DNA of 55,586 nucleotides. It comes from Bacteroidales bacterium. GTDB lineage: Bacteria; Bacteroidota; Bacteroidia; Bacteroidales; P3. Below are positions 33,499 to 41,118 of this stretch, piece by piece. The stretch lies in assembly GCA_017448905.1 (NCBI GenBank), contig JAFSKP010000035.1, forward strand, positions 1 to 55,586. The letters run 5' to 3'. The notes under the pieces were generated by a model that worked only from the letters and a program-made list of their open reading frames with translations, ran no database searches and was not told the origin of the DNA. Every line of letters begins with the position of its first letter. The first letter of the stretch is position 1. A program made the position numbers and the translations under genes.

Positions 33499-35163
33499 AT
33501 GGGTGCTACAAATTGCCCGGAAACCCCGAGGCAAAAAATGATTGCAATGATGTACCTCGTCTACACCGCCCTGCTGGCGTTGAACGTCTCTGTCGAGATT
33601 CTCAACGGATTCGTCACAGTGGGCGATGCTATGAACGAGTCTAACAAAAATATCGAAACACAGATTACAGAAGCCTATAATCTCTTCCATGAAGCCCTTG
33701 CTGCCGACTCTGTAAAGACTGCGGTATACTATGAGGCGGCAATGAAAGTCAAGGACTATTCAGACTCCTTGAAGAACCTCATTGATGAGGGTCGTTTCGG
33801 ATTCCTTTGCTACATGCAGGACAAGGCTGTCGTGGTCAAGCACAACGATGGCAAGACCACGAAGCGAACCATACCCCTCCGAAACGGCGACACACCTTTG
33901 CTTGACAGTGCCAGGGTGGCTCTCGACCTGGGTGGACTTGACATCATAGGAAAGAAGGACAACACCGACATGGGTACTCACTACTTTTACGGCAGCAGCG
34001 ACAACCCCGACGGCAAAGCCATCGACATCAAGAACGCCATCATCGCCTACAAGGAGAACATAAGCAAGATTTTCCAGGATACCAGCATCACCAAGGATTC
34101 TGTCGAGGTCAACTTCGGCATGAATGTCGAGAGCGAGTTCTGGAGTTCTCATGCCGGTCGCATGGTCAGCTGGGAGGAGTACAACTTCGACGGTGCCATC
34201 GCTGTGGCCGACATCGTTTGCCTTTCGCGTATGAAGTCCGAGCTTATGAATGCCGAATACGATGCCGTCAAAAAGCTCTTCGGCATGATCGGCAAGGAGG
34301 ACTTCAAGTTCGACCAGGTATCCGCCATCTGCCGTCCCAAGTCGAGTTATGTCGTCCAGGGCGGCAAATACGAGATGAAAGTCAATGTCGGTGCCTATGA
34401 TTCGAAGCGTGAGTTCCGTGCCGTCATCAACGGTCAGGAGTACAGAAGCGGCGCTGACGGTTCCATCACCTATACTGCCGGTGCCGGTGCACCCGGCGAG
34501 CGCAAAGTCCACGGTGTCGTCTACATGATGAAGGACGGTGTCGAAGAGCAGTATCCATTTGATGAGAGTTACTTCGTTGCAGCGCCTGTGGCAGTCATTG
34601 AGCTCAGCAAGATGAATGTCGTCTACAACGGTATCGACAACCCTGTCTCCATCGGTGTTCCCGGTGTTGCTTCCAAGGATGTCACCGCCACCATCACCAC
34701 GGGCAACGGAACTCTCACCCGTGCCCAGGGCGACGGCAACTATATCATCAAGCCCAACAAGCTTGGACGCATGAGCATCCGCGTTACCGCCAAGATTGAC
34801 GGACAAGTCAAGGACATGGGTACCAAGGAATACCGCGTGAAGCGCATCCCTACACCTCAGATCAGGCTCGGCAACTTCAAGAACGGGGAGTCCGCCTCTG
34901 CCAAGGAAATCGAAGCCAACCCTGTGATTCGTGCTGTACTTGAGGATTTTGACTTCCAAATTCCTGCACCTAAAATCACCTCCTATGAGCTGGGTACCCC
35001 TAACAACCTGCCTATCCAGGGCAACGGCAACCGTCTGAATCCCGAGATGCTCAACCGCATCAGGAATCTGCGTTCTCGACAGAAATTCTACATCGAGGGC
35101 GTCAAGGTCACTACGCCTGACGGCCAGCTCCATAACCTGACATTCAGCTTGCGCATGAAATAA
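33499..35163 (+). CDS. gldM: Type IX secretion motor protein GldM/PorM
   Basis: A 554-residue protein. The N-terminus MGATNCPETPRQKMIAMMYLVYTALLALNVSVEIL gives one transmembrane helix (about 14-35), characteristic of GldM. The periplasmic part has several beta-rich domains ending with FYIEGVKVTTPDGQLHNLTFSLRMK. GldM dimers extend through the periplasm and transmit motor torque to the GldK/GldN ring. It is followed 18 bp later by gldN. Confidence 0.97.
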   Translation: MGATNCPETPRQKMIAMMYLVYTALLALNVSVEILNGFVTVGDAMNESNKNIETQITEAYNLFHEALAADSVKTAVYYEAAMKVKDYSDSLKNLIDEGRFGFLCYMQDKAVVVKHNDGKTTKRTIPLRNGDTPLLDSARVALDLGGLDIIGKKDNTDMGTHYFYGSSDNPDGKAIDIKNAIIAYKENISKIFQDTSITKDSVEVNFGMNVESEFWSSHAGRMVSWEEYNFDGAIAVADIVCLSRMKSELMNAEYDAVKKLFGMIGKEDFKFDQVSAICRPKSSYVVQGGKYEMKVNVGAYDSKREFRAVINGQEYRSGADGSITYTAGAGAPGERKVHGVVYMMKDGVEEQYPFDESYFVAAPVAVIELSKMNVVYNGIDNPVSIGVPGVASKDVTATITTGNGTLTRAQGDGNYIIKPNKLGRMSIRVTAKIDGQVKDMGTKEYRVKRIPTPQIRLGNFKNGESASAKEIEANPVIRAVLEDFDFQIPAPKITSYELGTPNNLPIQGNGNRLNPEMLNRIRNLRSRQKFYIEGVKVTTPDGQLHNLTFSLRMK

Positions 35164-35181
35164 CAGTAAATATCACATACA

Positions 35182-36072
35182 ATGAAGAAAGTATTGTTTT
35201 GTCTAAGCGTATTCCTCTTTGCTGCCGGCGTTTTCACCGCAAATGCCCAGAGCATCATCGATGCCGAGGAGGATCACAATTTCAACGACTTCTACAAGAA
35301 AGACCAAGTCGCAGGTCGTGAAGCAATGCCCTATGCATACCTTCGCGAAGCCGATGTTGTATGGGAACACTTGGTATGGAGGACAATAGATTTCCGTGAG
35401 AAGTTCAACCAGTTCTTTTATTTCCCCACAGATCCCACCAAGGACACGCAAGGCCGTAAGAACCTCTGCAACGTCCTGATGGAGGCCTGGGAACGTGGCG
35501 ACATAGAAGGTTATGAAACCGACGACATGTTCAGCAGCAATGTCTGCGAGTACCACACTCGTCTGGCTTCCATTATCAAGGCTGATACGCAAATGGTTTA
35601 TGATTACGACGAGTATGGTGACGAAACTGCTTCACACTCTGTCGTTATTCAGGGTGAGTTCAAACCTGGCGAGGTATACACAGTCAGCCTGAAAGAGGCT
35701 TGGTATATCGACAAACAGGACACTCGCCAGAAAGTCCGCATTCTGGCTCTCTGCCTTAATTACAACTATTGCAGGGATCGTGAGGACGGCCGTGAATGCT
35801 TCTATGTTCCCCTCTGTTGGTTCCCGATGAACGACATGCGTGTCCGCAATGTCCTCGTCAAAGCTCTGGCCTACGACGAGAACAACACTCATGCTGAGCG
35901 TAGCTACGACGACATCTTCATCGACCGCTACTTCGACAGCTTCTGCACACGCGAGAGCAACGTGATGAACCGCAAGATTTCTGACTACCTGACCGGCACC
36001 GATGCCATCCTTGAATCTCAACGCATTGAGGAGGAAATATGGAACATCGAGTCCGACATGTGGGAATATTAA
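35182..36072 (+). CDS. gldN: Type IX secretion ring protein GldN/PorN
   Basis: A 296-residue periplasmic protein with signal peptide MKKVLFCLSVFLFAAGVFTANAQ. The family core is present: MPYAYLREADVVWEHLVWRTIDFREKFNQFFYFP, LKEAWYIDKQDTRQKVRILALC, and the closing DIFIDRYFDSF ... ESDMWEY. GldN binds GldK in the T9SS ring. It is followed by a repeat tract (36076-36121), a terminator (36126-36165) and a second GldN-like gene. Confidence 0.95.
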   Translation: MKKVLFCLSVFLFAAGVFTANAQSIIDAEEDHNFNDFYKKDQVAGREAMPYAYLREADVVWEHLVWRTIDFREKFNQFFYFPTDPTKDTQGRKNLCNVLMEAWERGDIEGYETDDMFSSNVCEYHTRLASIIKADTQMVYDYDEYGDETASHSVVIQGEFKPGEVYTVSLKEAWYIDKQDTRQKVRILALCLNYNYCRDREDGRECFYVPLCWFPMNDMRVRNVLVKALAYDENNTHAERSYDDIFIDRYFDSFCTRESNVMNRKISDYLTGTDAILESQRIEEEIWNIESDMWEY

Positions 36073-36075
36073 GAT

Positions 36076-36121
36076 AATTTTGAATTCCGAATTTAGAATT
36101 TTGAATTCTTAATTCTGAATC
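36076..36121 (+). repeat. GAATTTTGAATTC-type repeat after gldN
   Basis: AT-rich near-repeats TTTTGAATTCC, GAATTTAGAATTTTGAATTC, TTAATTCTGAAT occupy the gap between the gldN stop and the terminator. It is a separate family of short repeats. Confidence 0.7.
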
Positions 36122-36125
36122 GAAC

Positions 36126-36165
36126 AAAAGAGAGTTGAGAATAGTAATTCTTGACTCTCTTTTTT
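36126..36165 (+). terminator. Terminator after gldN
   Basis: Stem AAAAGAGAGT / ACTCTCTTTT extended through TGAGAAT/ATTCTTG with two mismatches, followed by a T-run. It implies that the gldKLMN message ends here and that the second gldN copy needs readthrough or its own promoter. Confidence 0.75.
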
Positions 36166-36177
36166 CACTGGTACAAG

Positions 36178-36221
36178 GGCCCCCCGCCCGCAGTAACTTT
36201 CAACTTTCATCTTTAAACTTG
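36178..36221 (+). repeat. Composite repeat before the second gldN
   Basis: GGCCCCCCGCCCGCAGTAA followed by CTTTCAACTTTCATC and TTTAAACTTG. It resembles the composite at 26079-26121 and ends at the proposed TTG start codon. Confidence 0.65.
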
Positions 36222-37088
36222 ACCACCTTCTTCCGCCATATCACACTTCTGCCCCTTCTCGCCCTCGCTTTCTCCGCAATGACCCAGACCCTCGACTCAG
36301 AGCCGGTGCCATACTACTATGAGCGTAACACTGCCAAGGAGCGTGAGGCGCAACCCATGCCTTACGTCCGTGAGGCCGACGTCGCATGGGAAGAACTGGT
36401 GTGGCGTACCATCGACTTCCGGGAGAAATTCAACCACTTCTTCTACTACCCTCGCGAACGTCAAGGTTTCATGGGTCGTCTAAATTTCGCATATATGCTA
36501 TGGAATGCTGTTCTCAACGACGAAATACCCATCTACGAGGACGACGAATTCAAAATCCGAATTGATAACCAGGACTTTATCGACCGCATGACCAAGGCTG
36601 ATACCATCACTCTAGAAATAGTCGATGACGATGAGAACTATGAATACCGCACAGTCCTTATCCCCAACGAATTCAACGGTGAGGAGGTGTTTCAAATCCG
36701 TCTCAAGGAGTCATGGTATATCGACAAGGCTGTGACGGAACAGAATGTGAGGATTATCGGCATCTGTCTGACCAAGGAGTTCTACAAGGAACATGACGGA
36801 GACATTGACTATATGGGGACTGTCCCCCTGTTTTGGATTCCGATGCTGTCGCCTCAGGTTCAGCGTCTTATGGCCAGAAACGAGGCTACATGGCAGCAGA
36901 ACATAGCCCATCAGCCGTCATGGGAGCTGGTATTCATTAACCGTATGTTCAACAGCTTCATAACCAAGGTGTCGAACGTCTACAACCGTACCGTTCTCGA
37001 CTACCTGACAGGTCAGGATGCCATCTGGGAGGCTGAACGTCTCGAAAACGAACTCCTCGACATGAGCCAGGACATGTGGGAGTACTAA
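36219..37088 (+). CDS. Second GldN-like protein
   Basis: A 289-residue paralogue of GldN. From TTG 36219 the N-terminus reads (M)TTFFRHITLLPLLALAFSA, a plausible signal peptide; no ATG before the conserved region would provide one. The core motifs MPYVREADVAWEELVWRTIDFREKFNHFFYYP, RLKESWYIDKAVTEQNVRIIGIC and closing LDMSQDMWEY align with gldN, with identical spacing. The two copies may form mixed rings or serve different conditions; that is inference. A composite repeat (36178-36221) covers the region just upstream of the start, and a 7-bp repeat array begins at its stop. Confidence 0.85.
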   Translation: MTTFFRHITLLPLLALAFSAMTQTLDSEPVPYYYERNTAKEREAQPMPYVREADVAWEELVWRTIDFREKFNHFFYYPRERQGFMGRLNFAYMLWNAVLNDEIPIYEDDEFKIRIDNQDFIDRMTKADTITLEIVDDDENYEYRTVLIPNEFNGEEVFQIRLKESWYIDKAVTEQNVRIIGICLTKEFYKEHDGDIDYMGTVPLFWIPMLSPQVQRLMARNEATWQQNIAHQPSWELVFINRMFNSFITKVSNVYNRTVLDYLTGQDAIWEAERLENELLDMSQDMWEY

Positions 37089-37146
37089 AGTTTAAGGTTT
37101 AGGGTTTAGGGTTTAAGGTTTCAGGTTTAAGGTTTAAGGTTTAAAG
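37087..37146 (+). repeat. 7-bp tandem repeat GTTTAAG/GTTTAGG
   Basis: Eight units (GTTTAAG, GTTTAGG, GTTTAGG, GTTTAAG, GTTTCAG, GTTTAAG, GTTTAAG, GTTTAAA) begin at the stop codon of the second gldN and fill half of the gap to rluD. It is the longest heptamer array in the window. Confidence 0.9.
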
Positions 37147-37194
37147 AAGGCGGCGGTTGATGGCTGGTATGTGTGTGCCCTCATCCGCAGATAG

Positions 37195-37220
37195 CTCTCC
37201 GTTCTCACATCTCCGTTCTG
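37195..37220 (-). repeat. CTCCGTTCTC-type repeats spanning the rluD stop codon
   Basis: CTCTCCGTTCTCACATCTCCGTTCTG overlaps the last codons and stop of rluD. The same unit occurs in the DUF5686 copy 2 coding region (21251-21288). Confidence 0.6.
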
Positions 37221-38242
37221 TGCTGCAAATAATTACGCCACTTCTCTATGGCGGCACGCAGGTCGTCGGGGAAAGGTGATTCAAAATGCATTTGCTTGTG
37301 GGTGGTGGGATGCTCAAAGCCGAGGACGAGGGCGTGCAGGGCTTGCCGTGGCAGGAGTTGGAAGCAGTTGTCCACAAACTGCTTGTATTTGGAGAATGTT
37401 GTTCCCTTCAGTATCTGGTCGCCACCGTATGCGGCATCGTTGAAGAGGGGATGGCCGATGTGTTTCATGTGGGCGCGAATCTGGTGGGTGCGGCCGGTCT
37501 CAAGCACACATTCCACCAGTGTTACATATCCGAATCTTTCCAGCACCCGCCAATGGGTGACGGCATGCTTCCCGACGTCGGGGTCGTCATATACGGCCAT
37601 CACGCGACGGTCTTTCGCTGAGCGTGCCAGATTGCCGTCGATGGTGCCGCTGTCCTCCTGAAGGTCGCCCCATACCAGTGCGTTGTATTTCCTTTCAATG
37701 GTATGGTCGAAGAATTGCTTGGCGAGGTGTACTTGAGCCTCTTCGTTTTTGGCGATGAGCAAAAGACCTGAGGTGTCTTTGTCAATGCGATGGACGAGAT
37801 ACGGCGTTATCGGTTTGCCGTCCTTGCCTTTTTTCCTTTCATAGTACCACGCCAGTGCGTTGAGCAGAGTGCCGTCGTAGTTGCCGAAGCCGGGATGCAC
37901 CACGAGACCTGCTTGTTTGTCGACAACAAGGATGTCGTCATCCTCGTAAGCTATCTTGAAATCGATTTTCTGTGGAATGATCTCGATTTCGCGTGGTGGG
38001 GTGGGGAGCAGGACGGAGATGACGTCCGAAGGCTTGATTTTGTAGCTTGGCTTGGAGGGCTTGCCGTTGACGAGTATGCAGTCTGCTTTTGCTGCGGCTT
38101 GGATCTTGGTGCGCGATACTCCGTCGAGACGCATGAACAGGTATTTGTCGAGGCGCATGGTCTCCTGGCCACGGTCTACGGTGAAGCGGTGGTTTTCGTA
38201 CAGCTCTTGTTCCTGTTCTTCGATGATAGGGTCTTCGGACAT
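37205..38242 (-). CDS. rluD: RluA/RluD family 23S rRNA pseudouridine synthase
   Basis: A 345-residue enzyme with an N-terminal S4 RNA-binding domain (MRLDKYLFMRLDGVSRTKIQAA, about 29-50) and the RluA catalytic domain with HRIDKDTSGLLLIAKN, where the aspartate is the nucleophile. Further motifs are ETGRTHQIRAHMKHIGHPLFND and RQALHALVLGFEHP. It isomerises uridines of helix 69 in 23S rRNA (RluD type). The final residues (LQHRTEM) lie within a short repeat. It sits 2 bp from the stop of the T9SS cargo gene, both on the minus strand. Confidence 0.93.
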   Translation of the reverse strand: MSEDPIIEEQEQELYENHRFTVDRGQETMRLDKYLFMRLDGVSRTKIQAAAKADCILVNGKPSKPSYKIKPSDVISVLLPTPPREIEIIPQKIDFKIAYEDDDILVVDKQAGLVVHPGFGNYDGTLLNALAWYYERKKGKDGKPITPYLVHRIDKDTSGLLLIAKNEEAQVHLAKQFFDHTIERKYNALVWGDLQEDSGTIDGNLARSAKDRRVMAVYDDPDVGKHAVTHWRVLERFGYVTLVECVLETGRTHQIRAHMKHIGHPLFNDAAYGGDQILKGTTFSKYKQFVDNCFQLLPRQALHALVLGFEHPTTHKQMHFESPFPDDLRAAIEKWRNYLQHRTEM

Positions 38243-38244
38243 GG

Positions 38245-40173
38245 CTATTGTTTTACGAATCTTGTTGTGATGCGTTTGGTGGCGGTGGAGTCAGTTACAA
38301 TGAGCAGGTACATCCCTGACGGCAGGTTGGCGGTCGAGATGGTATTGCCCAGTGGCGACGATATCATCTTGTGACCGTGGATGTCGATGATTTCAACAAG
38401 GGCTCCTGAGGTTTCGATGCCTGAAGTCTTGATGTTCAGAATGTCGTGTGTCGGGTTCGGGAAAAGGAGCAGTTCGGGTTGGCGTGAGGCATCTTCCGCA
38501 TCATCGATGCCGACGAGAGCCGAAAGTCCAAAACAGGGGCGCATCATCACGGAGCCTGTCCAGATGCTTTGGGCCCACTCGTTGGAGACACGGATGAATG
38601 TCTCTCTCCTGGAGTCGGTATTGCGGTCAAAGCCGAGGTTGATGAAGTCGGTGGAGCGTTGCTCGAAGCCGACAAATATGGTGTCTTGAACCAGGACGGG
38701 GTGGTCCAGCTTGTAGCGGTGGTAGCGGTTGAGGCCGTCGAAATGTGGCGTATATACTGTGTTGCTTTGGTGGATTAGGGTTGATGGCACGCCGTTGCGG
38801 CAGCTCCAGATGCAGAGTACGAAGGGTACCTGCTCGTTCTCGGCTCCGCGTGTGCGGTTGAAGAAGAGGTCGACAGCGGTGAGGGTGTCCTGCCTGTTGA
38901 GCTTATAGCGGCATGCGATGTACATCTTTCCGGAGGTTGGTCCCTGCTTGGTCACGCCATAGCCGTTCTCGGGACTGCCGTCGTCGTAGGCCAGGTAGTC
39001 GGCAAATACCTGCCTGAAACGCAGTGTGTCGTTGGTCTGGTGGATATCGCCGCCCACCCCCTCGCGTACGATGTGGACGACCTCAAAAGTGGTCTGAGAT
39101 CCTCCTACGGGGAAGGAGAAGCCCACGGGCGGTGTGCTGTGGACGGGTTTGGTCTGGTATTGTCCGTCGGGGAAAAAGGCCGGTATGTTTTCGAGGCCGC
39201 CTTCGTAGCTCGCCACCTGAGAGCCGTTCTCGTCATAGACGTGGTAGCTGTAGTTGGAGGCGAGTGTCTGGTTGTAGCGGTTCACAATGCGCATGTCGAT
39301 GCTCGACGCCATATCGGCGACGGTGAACTGCCGAGCCGGCATGTAACGGTAATGCTGCAGCATTGACGGCGCCTGCTCGACGAAAGCGATGTCGCGGTAG
39401 GTGGAGTCGGCGGAGGTGCGTCCGTAGTTGAGGTACACATAGTCGATGTTCCATTGGTCGCAGTTGCCGGCTATGCCGCTCTTGGGGTTGTCGTCGAGGC
39501 TGGCATAGTTGCGGAAACGGAAGCGGAACTGTGACGTCAGGAAGCGCTGGTCGTCGATTTTGACGCTGGCGAAGCGCCAGGGCCAGTGAGAGCGGCTGCC
39601 GGTGGTGTCGGCGTTGCGGCCGGGGATGGCCCAAGCTACATGCCATGATGAGTCGGAGGGGCAGTAGAAGTCGAGGAAGAGTGAGTCTTGTGGCGAGGGA
39701 GTGCTGCCGATAAGGTTCTGTGGGTTGCCATACCATCCCCCAGGGAGGTAGAAGAAGCTGAGCATTATTGAGTCTGCCGGAGTCAGAGCTCTTCGTATGG
39801 TACCCATTACGGAGTCGAGACGTATGGGTTGTGAAGCGAGGGTGTCAGCTGTGAATGGGTTGGTGGAGGCCTGTGGGTAGAGGTCTCCGTTGGCGTCGAG
39901 GGCGTCGAGGGTTACCATGCCGACAGTAGGGGCCTCGCGTGCGTAGGTCTTGCCTACGAGAGCCTGTGTCGAGAGCCATAGTGCCGGAGAGGGGTAACCC
40001 TCATAGCCGGAGAAGTCGTCGAAGAAAGGCAGCGTGAGTGTCACTGTGTCGATGCTTTTCCAGGCCGGTGGCATTCTTTTTGAGGAAAGCCCCATCAGGA
40101 CCTCCTGGCCGTAGGCCATGTGGGTCAGTATGACAAAAGCAACGAATAAGATTTTAAAAGGACCTGTTTTCAA
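38245..40173 (-). CDS. Secreted protein with type IX sorting domain (type A CTD)
   Basis: About 642 residues. Signal peptide (M)KTGPFKILFVAFVILTHMAYGQ starts from the TTG at 40173; a TTG at 40185 adds four residues and is also possible. The body is beta-rich (PFFDDFSGYEGYPSPALW near the start suggests a MAM/Ig-like adhesin-type region). The C-terminal ~80 residues form a type A sorting domain: LLLFPNPTHDILNI, VEIIDIHGHKM, and SGMYLLIVTDSTATKRITTRFVKQ. It is therefore a substrate of the T9SS encoded at 30-37 kb and is anchored at or released from the surface. Its function beyond that is unknown. Confidence 0.85.
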   Translation of the reverse strand: MKTGPFKILFVAFVILTHMAYGQEVLMGLSSKRMPPAWKSIDTVTLTLPFFDDFSGYEGYPSPALWLSTQALVGKTYAREAPTVGMVTLDALDANGDLYPQASTNPFTADTLASQPIRLDSVMGTIRRALTPADSIMLSFFYLPGGWYGNPQNLIGSTPSPQDSLFLDFYCPSDSSWHVAWAIPGRNADTTGSRSHWPWRFASVKIDDQRFLTSQFRFRFRNYASLDDNPKSGIAGNCDQWNIDYVYLNYGRTSADSTYRDIAFVEQAPSMLQHYRYMPARQFTVADMASSIDMRIVNRYNQTLASNYSYHVYDENGSQVASYEGGLENIPAFFPDGQYQTKPVHSTPPVGFSFPVGGSQTTFEVVHIVREGVGGDIHQTNDTLRFRQVFADYLAYDDGSPENGYGVTKQGPTSGKMYIACRYKLNRQDTLTAVDLFFNRTRGAENEQVPFVLCIWSCRNGVPSTLIHQSNTVYTPHFDGLNRYHRYKLDHPVLVQDTIFVGFEQRSTDFINLGFDRNTDSRRETFIRVSNEWAQSIWTGSVMMRPCFGLSALVGIDDAEDASRQPELLLFPNPTHDILNIKTSGIETSGALVEIIDIHGHKMISSPLGNTISTANLPSGMYLLIVTDSTATKRITTRFVKQ

Positions 40174-40205
40174 GTCAGTCAACAATTATAAAAACAATTT
40201 ACTAC

Positions 40206-40234
40206 ATTCAAACATTCAAGCAGTCAATCAATCA
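40206..40234 (-). repeat. 8-bp repeat, TTGATTGC family half element (copy B4)
   Basis: TTCAAACA, TTCAAGCA, GTCAATCA, ATCAG-type units run into the TGA stop of the PASTA gene. Only one arm of the hairpin seen in copies B1-B3 is present. Confidence 0.7.
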
Positions 40235-41098
40235 GAACTCGTCGAGGCCTGTCATGCGGTAAGGGTCGGAGCCGCCGGGCTCGTCGAGCTGCTCATAGAG
40301 CGCGCGGATAGAATCCTCAATCTGGCGTTGTTTCATGCGTTCGAGTTCTTCCATGGCCACGACAGACTTGTCGCAGTACCACAGCTCGATATGGTCGCCG
40401 TATTGCGACAAGGGCCGGCCACTGTATTCGGGCGACTGCTTGTAGACAATGGCGAGCGACATGTCGGTGATGCCGTCGAAATGCTCCACGCCCATGTTGA
40501 GCGAAGCCGAGAGGATGCTGGAGCGTGCTTTCTGGGGGTTCATGCCGACGAGGTATGGCACAATGGTCTGACCTGCACCGGTGCCGCGGCCCACCACGAG
40601 GTCTATCATCGCGCCCTTCTCAAGGCGGCGTCCAGGGGCCACGGTGCGTCCTTTGTACTTTTGTTCAAGGACGGTATGGTGCGGGTCGTCGACAAATGTG
40701 AGTCGTCCGCCGCGCAGACCGACGTTCTGCAGCTGCGAGATGGCATGCCTGACGCTGAGCGAACGCAGGTCGGGCACTACGGCATTGTCTGGCATGTGCG
40801 ATGTCACGGTAAGGTAAATCTTCCTGCCGGGCTTGATCATGGAGCCGGAGTCGGGGTCCTGCCGCAGGATGTAGCCGCCGCGTTTGCCCGACTGATAGAC
40901 AGAGTCGATGACGACATAATGTACCGTGATGCCGTCGGCGGTGCTGTCGAGTTCGTTAACGAATGACCCCACGACGTATGGGGTGGGATATTCCTGTCCG
41001 ACACGCCCGTAGCGTTTCAGTACCAGGAATACGACAACAATGATGAGCAGGGATGCCGCTACAGCAAGAAGCGTATGTATTAACCAAGGTTTTTTCAT
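40232..41098 (-). CDS. PASTA domain membrane protein
   Basis: A 288-residue protein with one N-terminal transmembrane helix (about 8-28, TLLAVAASLLIIVVVFLVL) and three PASTA-type repeats (about 40-105, 108-180 and 183-250), seen as TPYVVGSFVNELDS, AVVPDLRSLSVRHAISQL and TIVPYLVGMNPQKARSSI. There is no kinase domain. PASTA domains bind peptidoglycan fragments, and this Bacteroidota form is typically encoded near rluD, as here. The order on the minus strand is miaB, this gene, the T9SS cargo gene, rluD. The start is ATG. Confidence 0.88.
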   Translation of the reverse strand: MKKPWLIHTLLAVAASLLIIVVVFLVLKRYGRVGQEYPTPYVVGSFVNELDSTADGITVHYVVIDSVYQSGKRGGYILRQDPDSGSMIKPGRKIYLTVTSHMPDNAVVPDLRSLSVRHAISQLQNVGLRGGRLTFVDDPHHTVLEQKYKGRTVAPGRRLEKGAMIDLVVGRGTGAGQTIVPYLVGMNPQKARSSILSASLNMGVEHFDGITDMSLAIVYKQSPEYSGRPLSQYGDHIELWYCDKSVVAMEELERMKQRQIEDSIRALYEQLDEPGGSDPYRMTGLDEF

Positions 41099-41118
41099 GT
41101 ATTGTTTTTTTCAGTGTA

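Noticed and set aside
33760-35133. Minus-strand open frame (457 codons) opposite gldM
   Set aside because: GldM is clearly coded on the plus strand, and the reverse frame shows no family motifs.
37087-37146. Telomere-like TTTAGGG array
   Set aside because: The units vary (GTTTAAG, GTTTAGG, GTTTCAG), lie internally between convergent genes, and are one of many 7-9 bp repeats. There is no replicon end.
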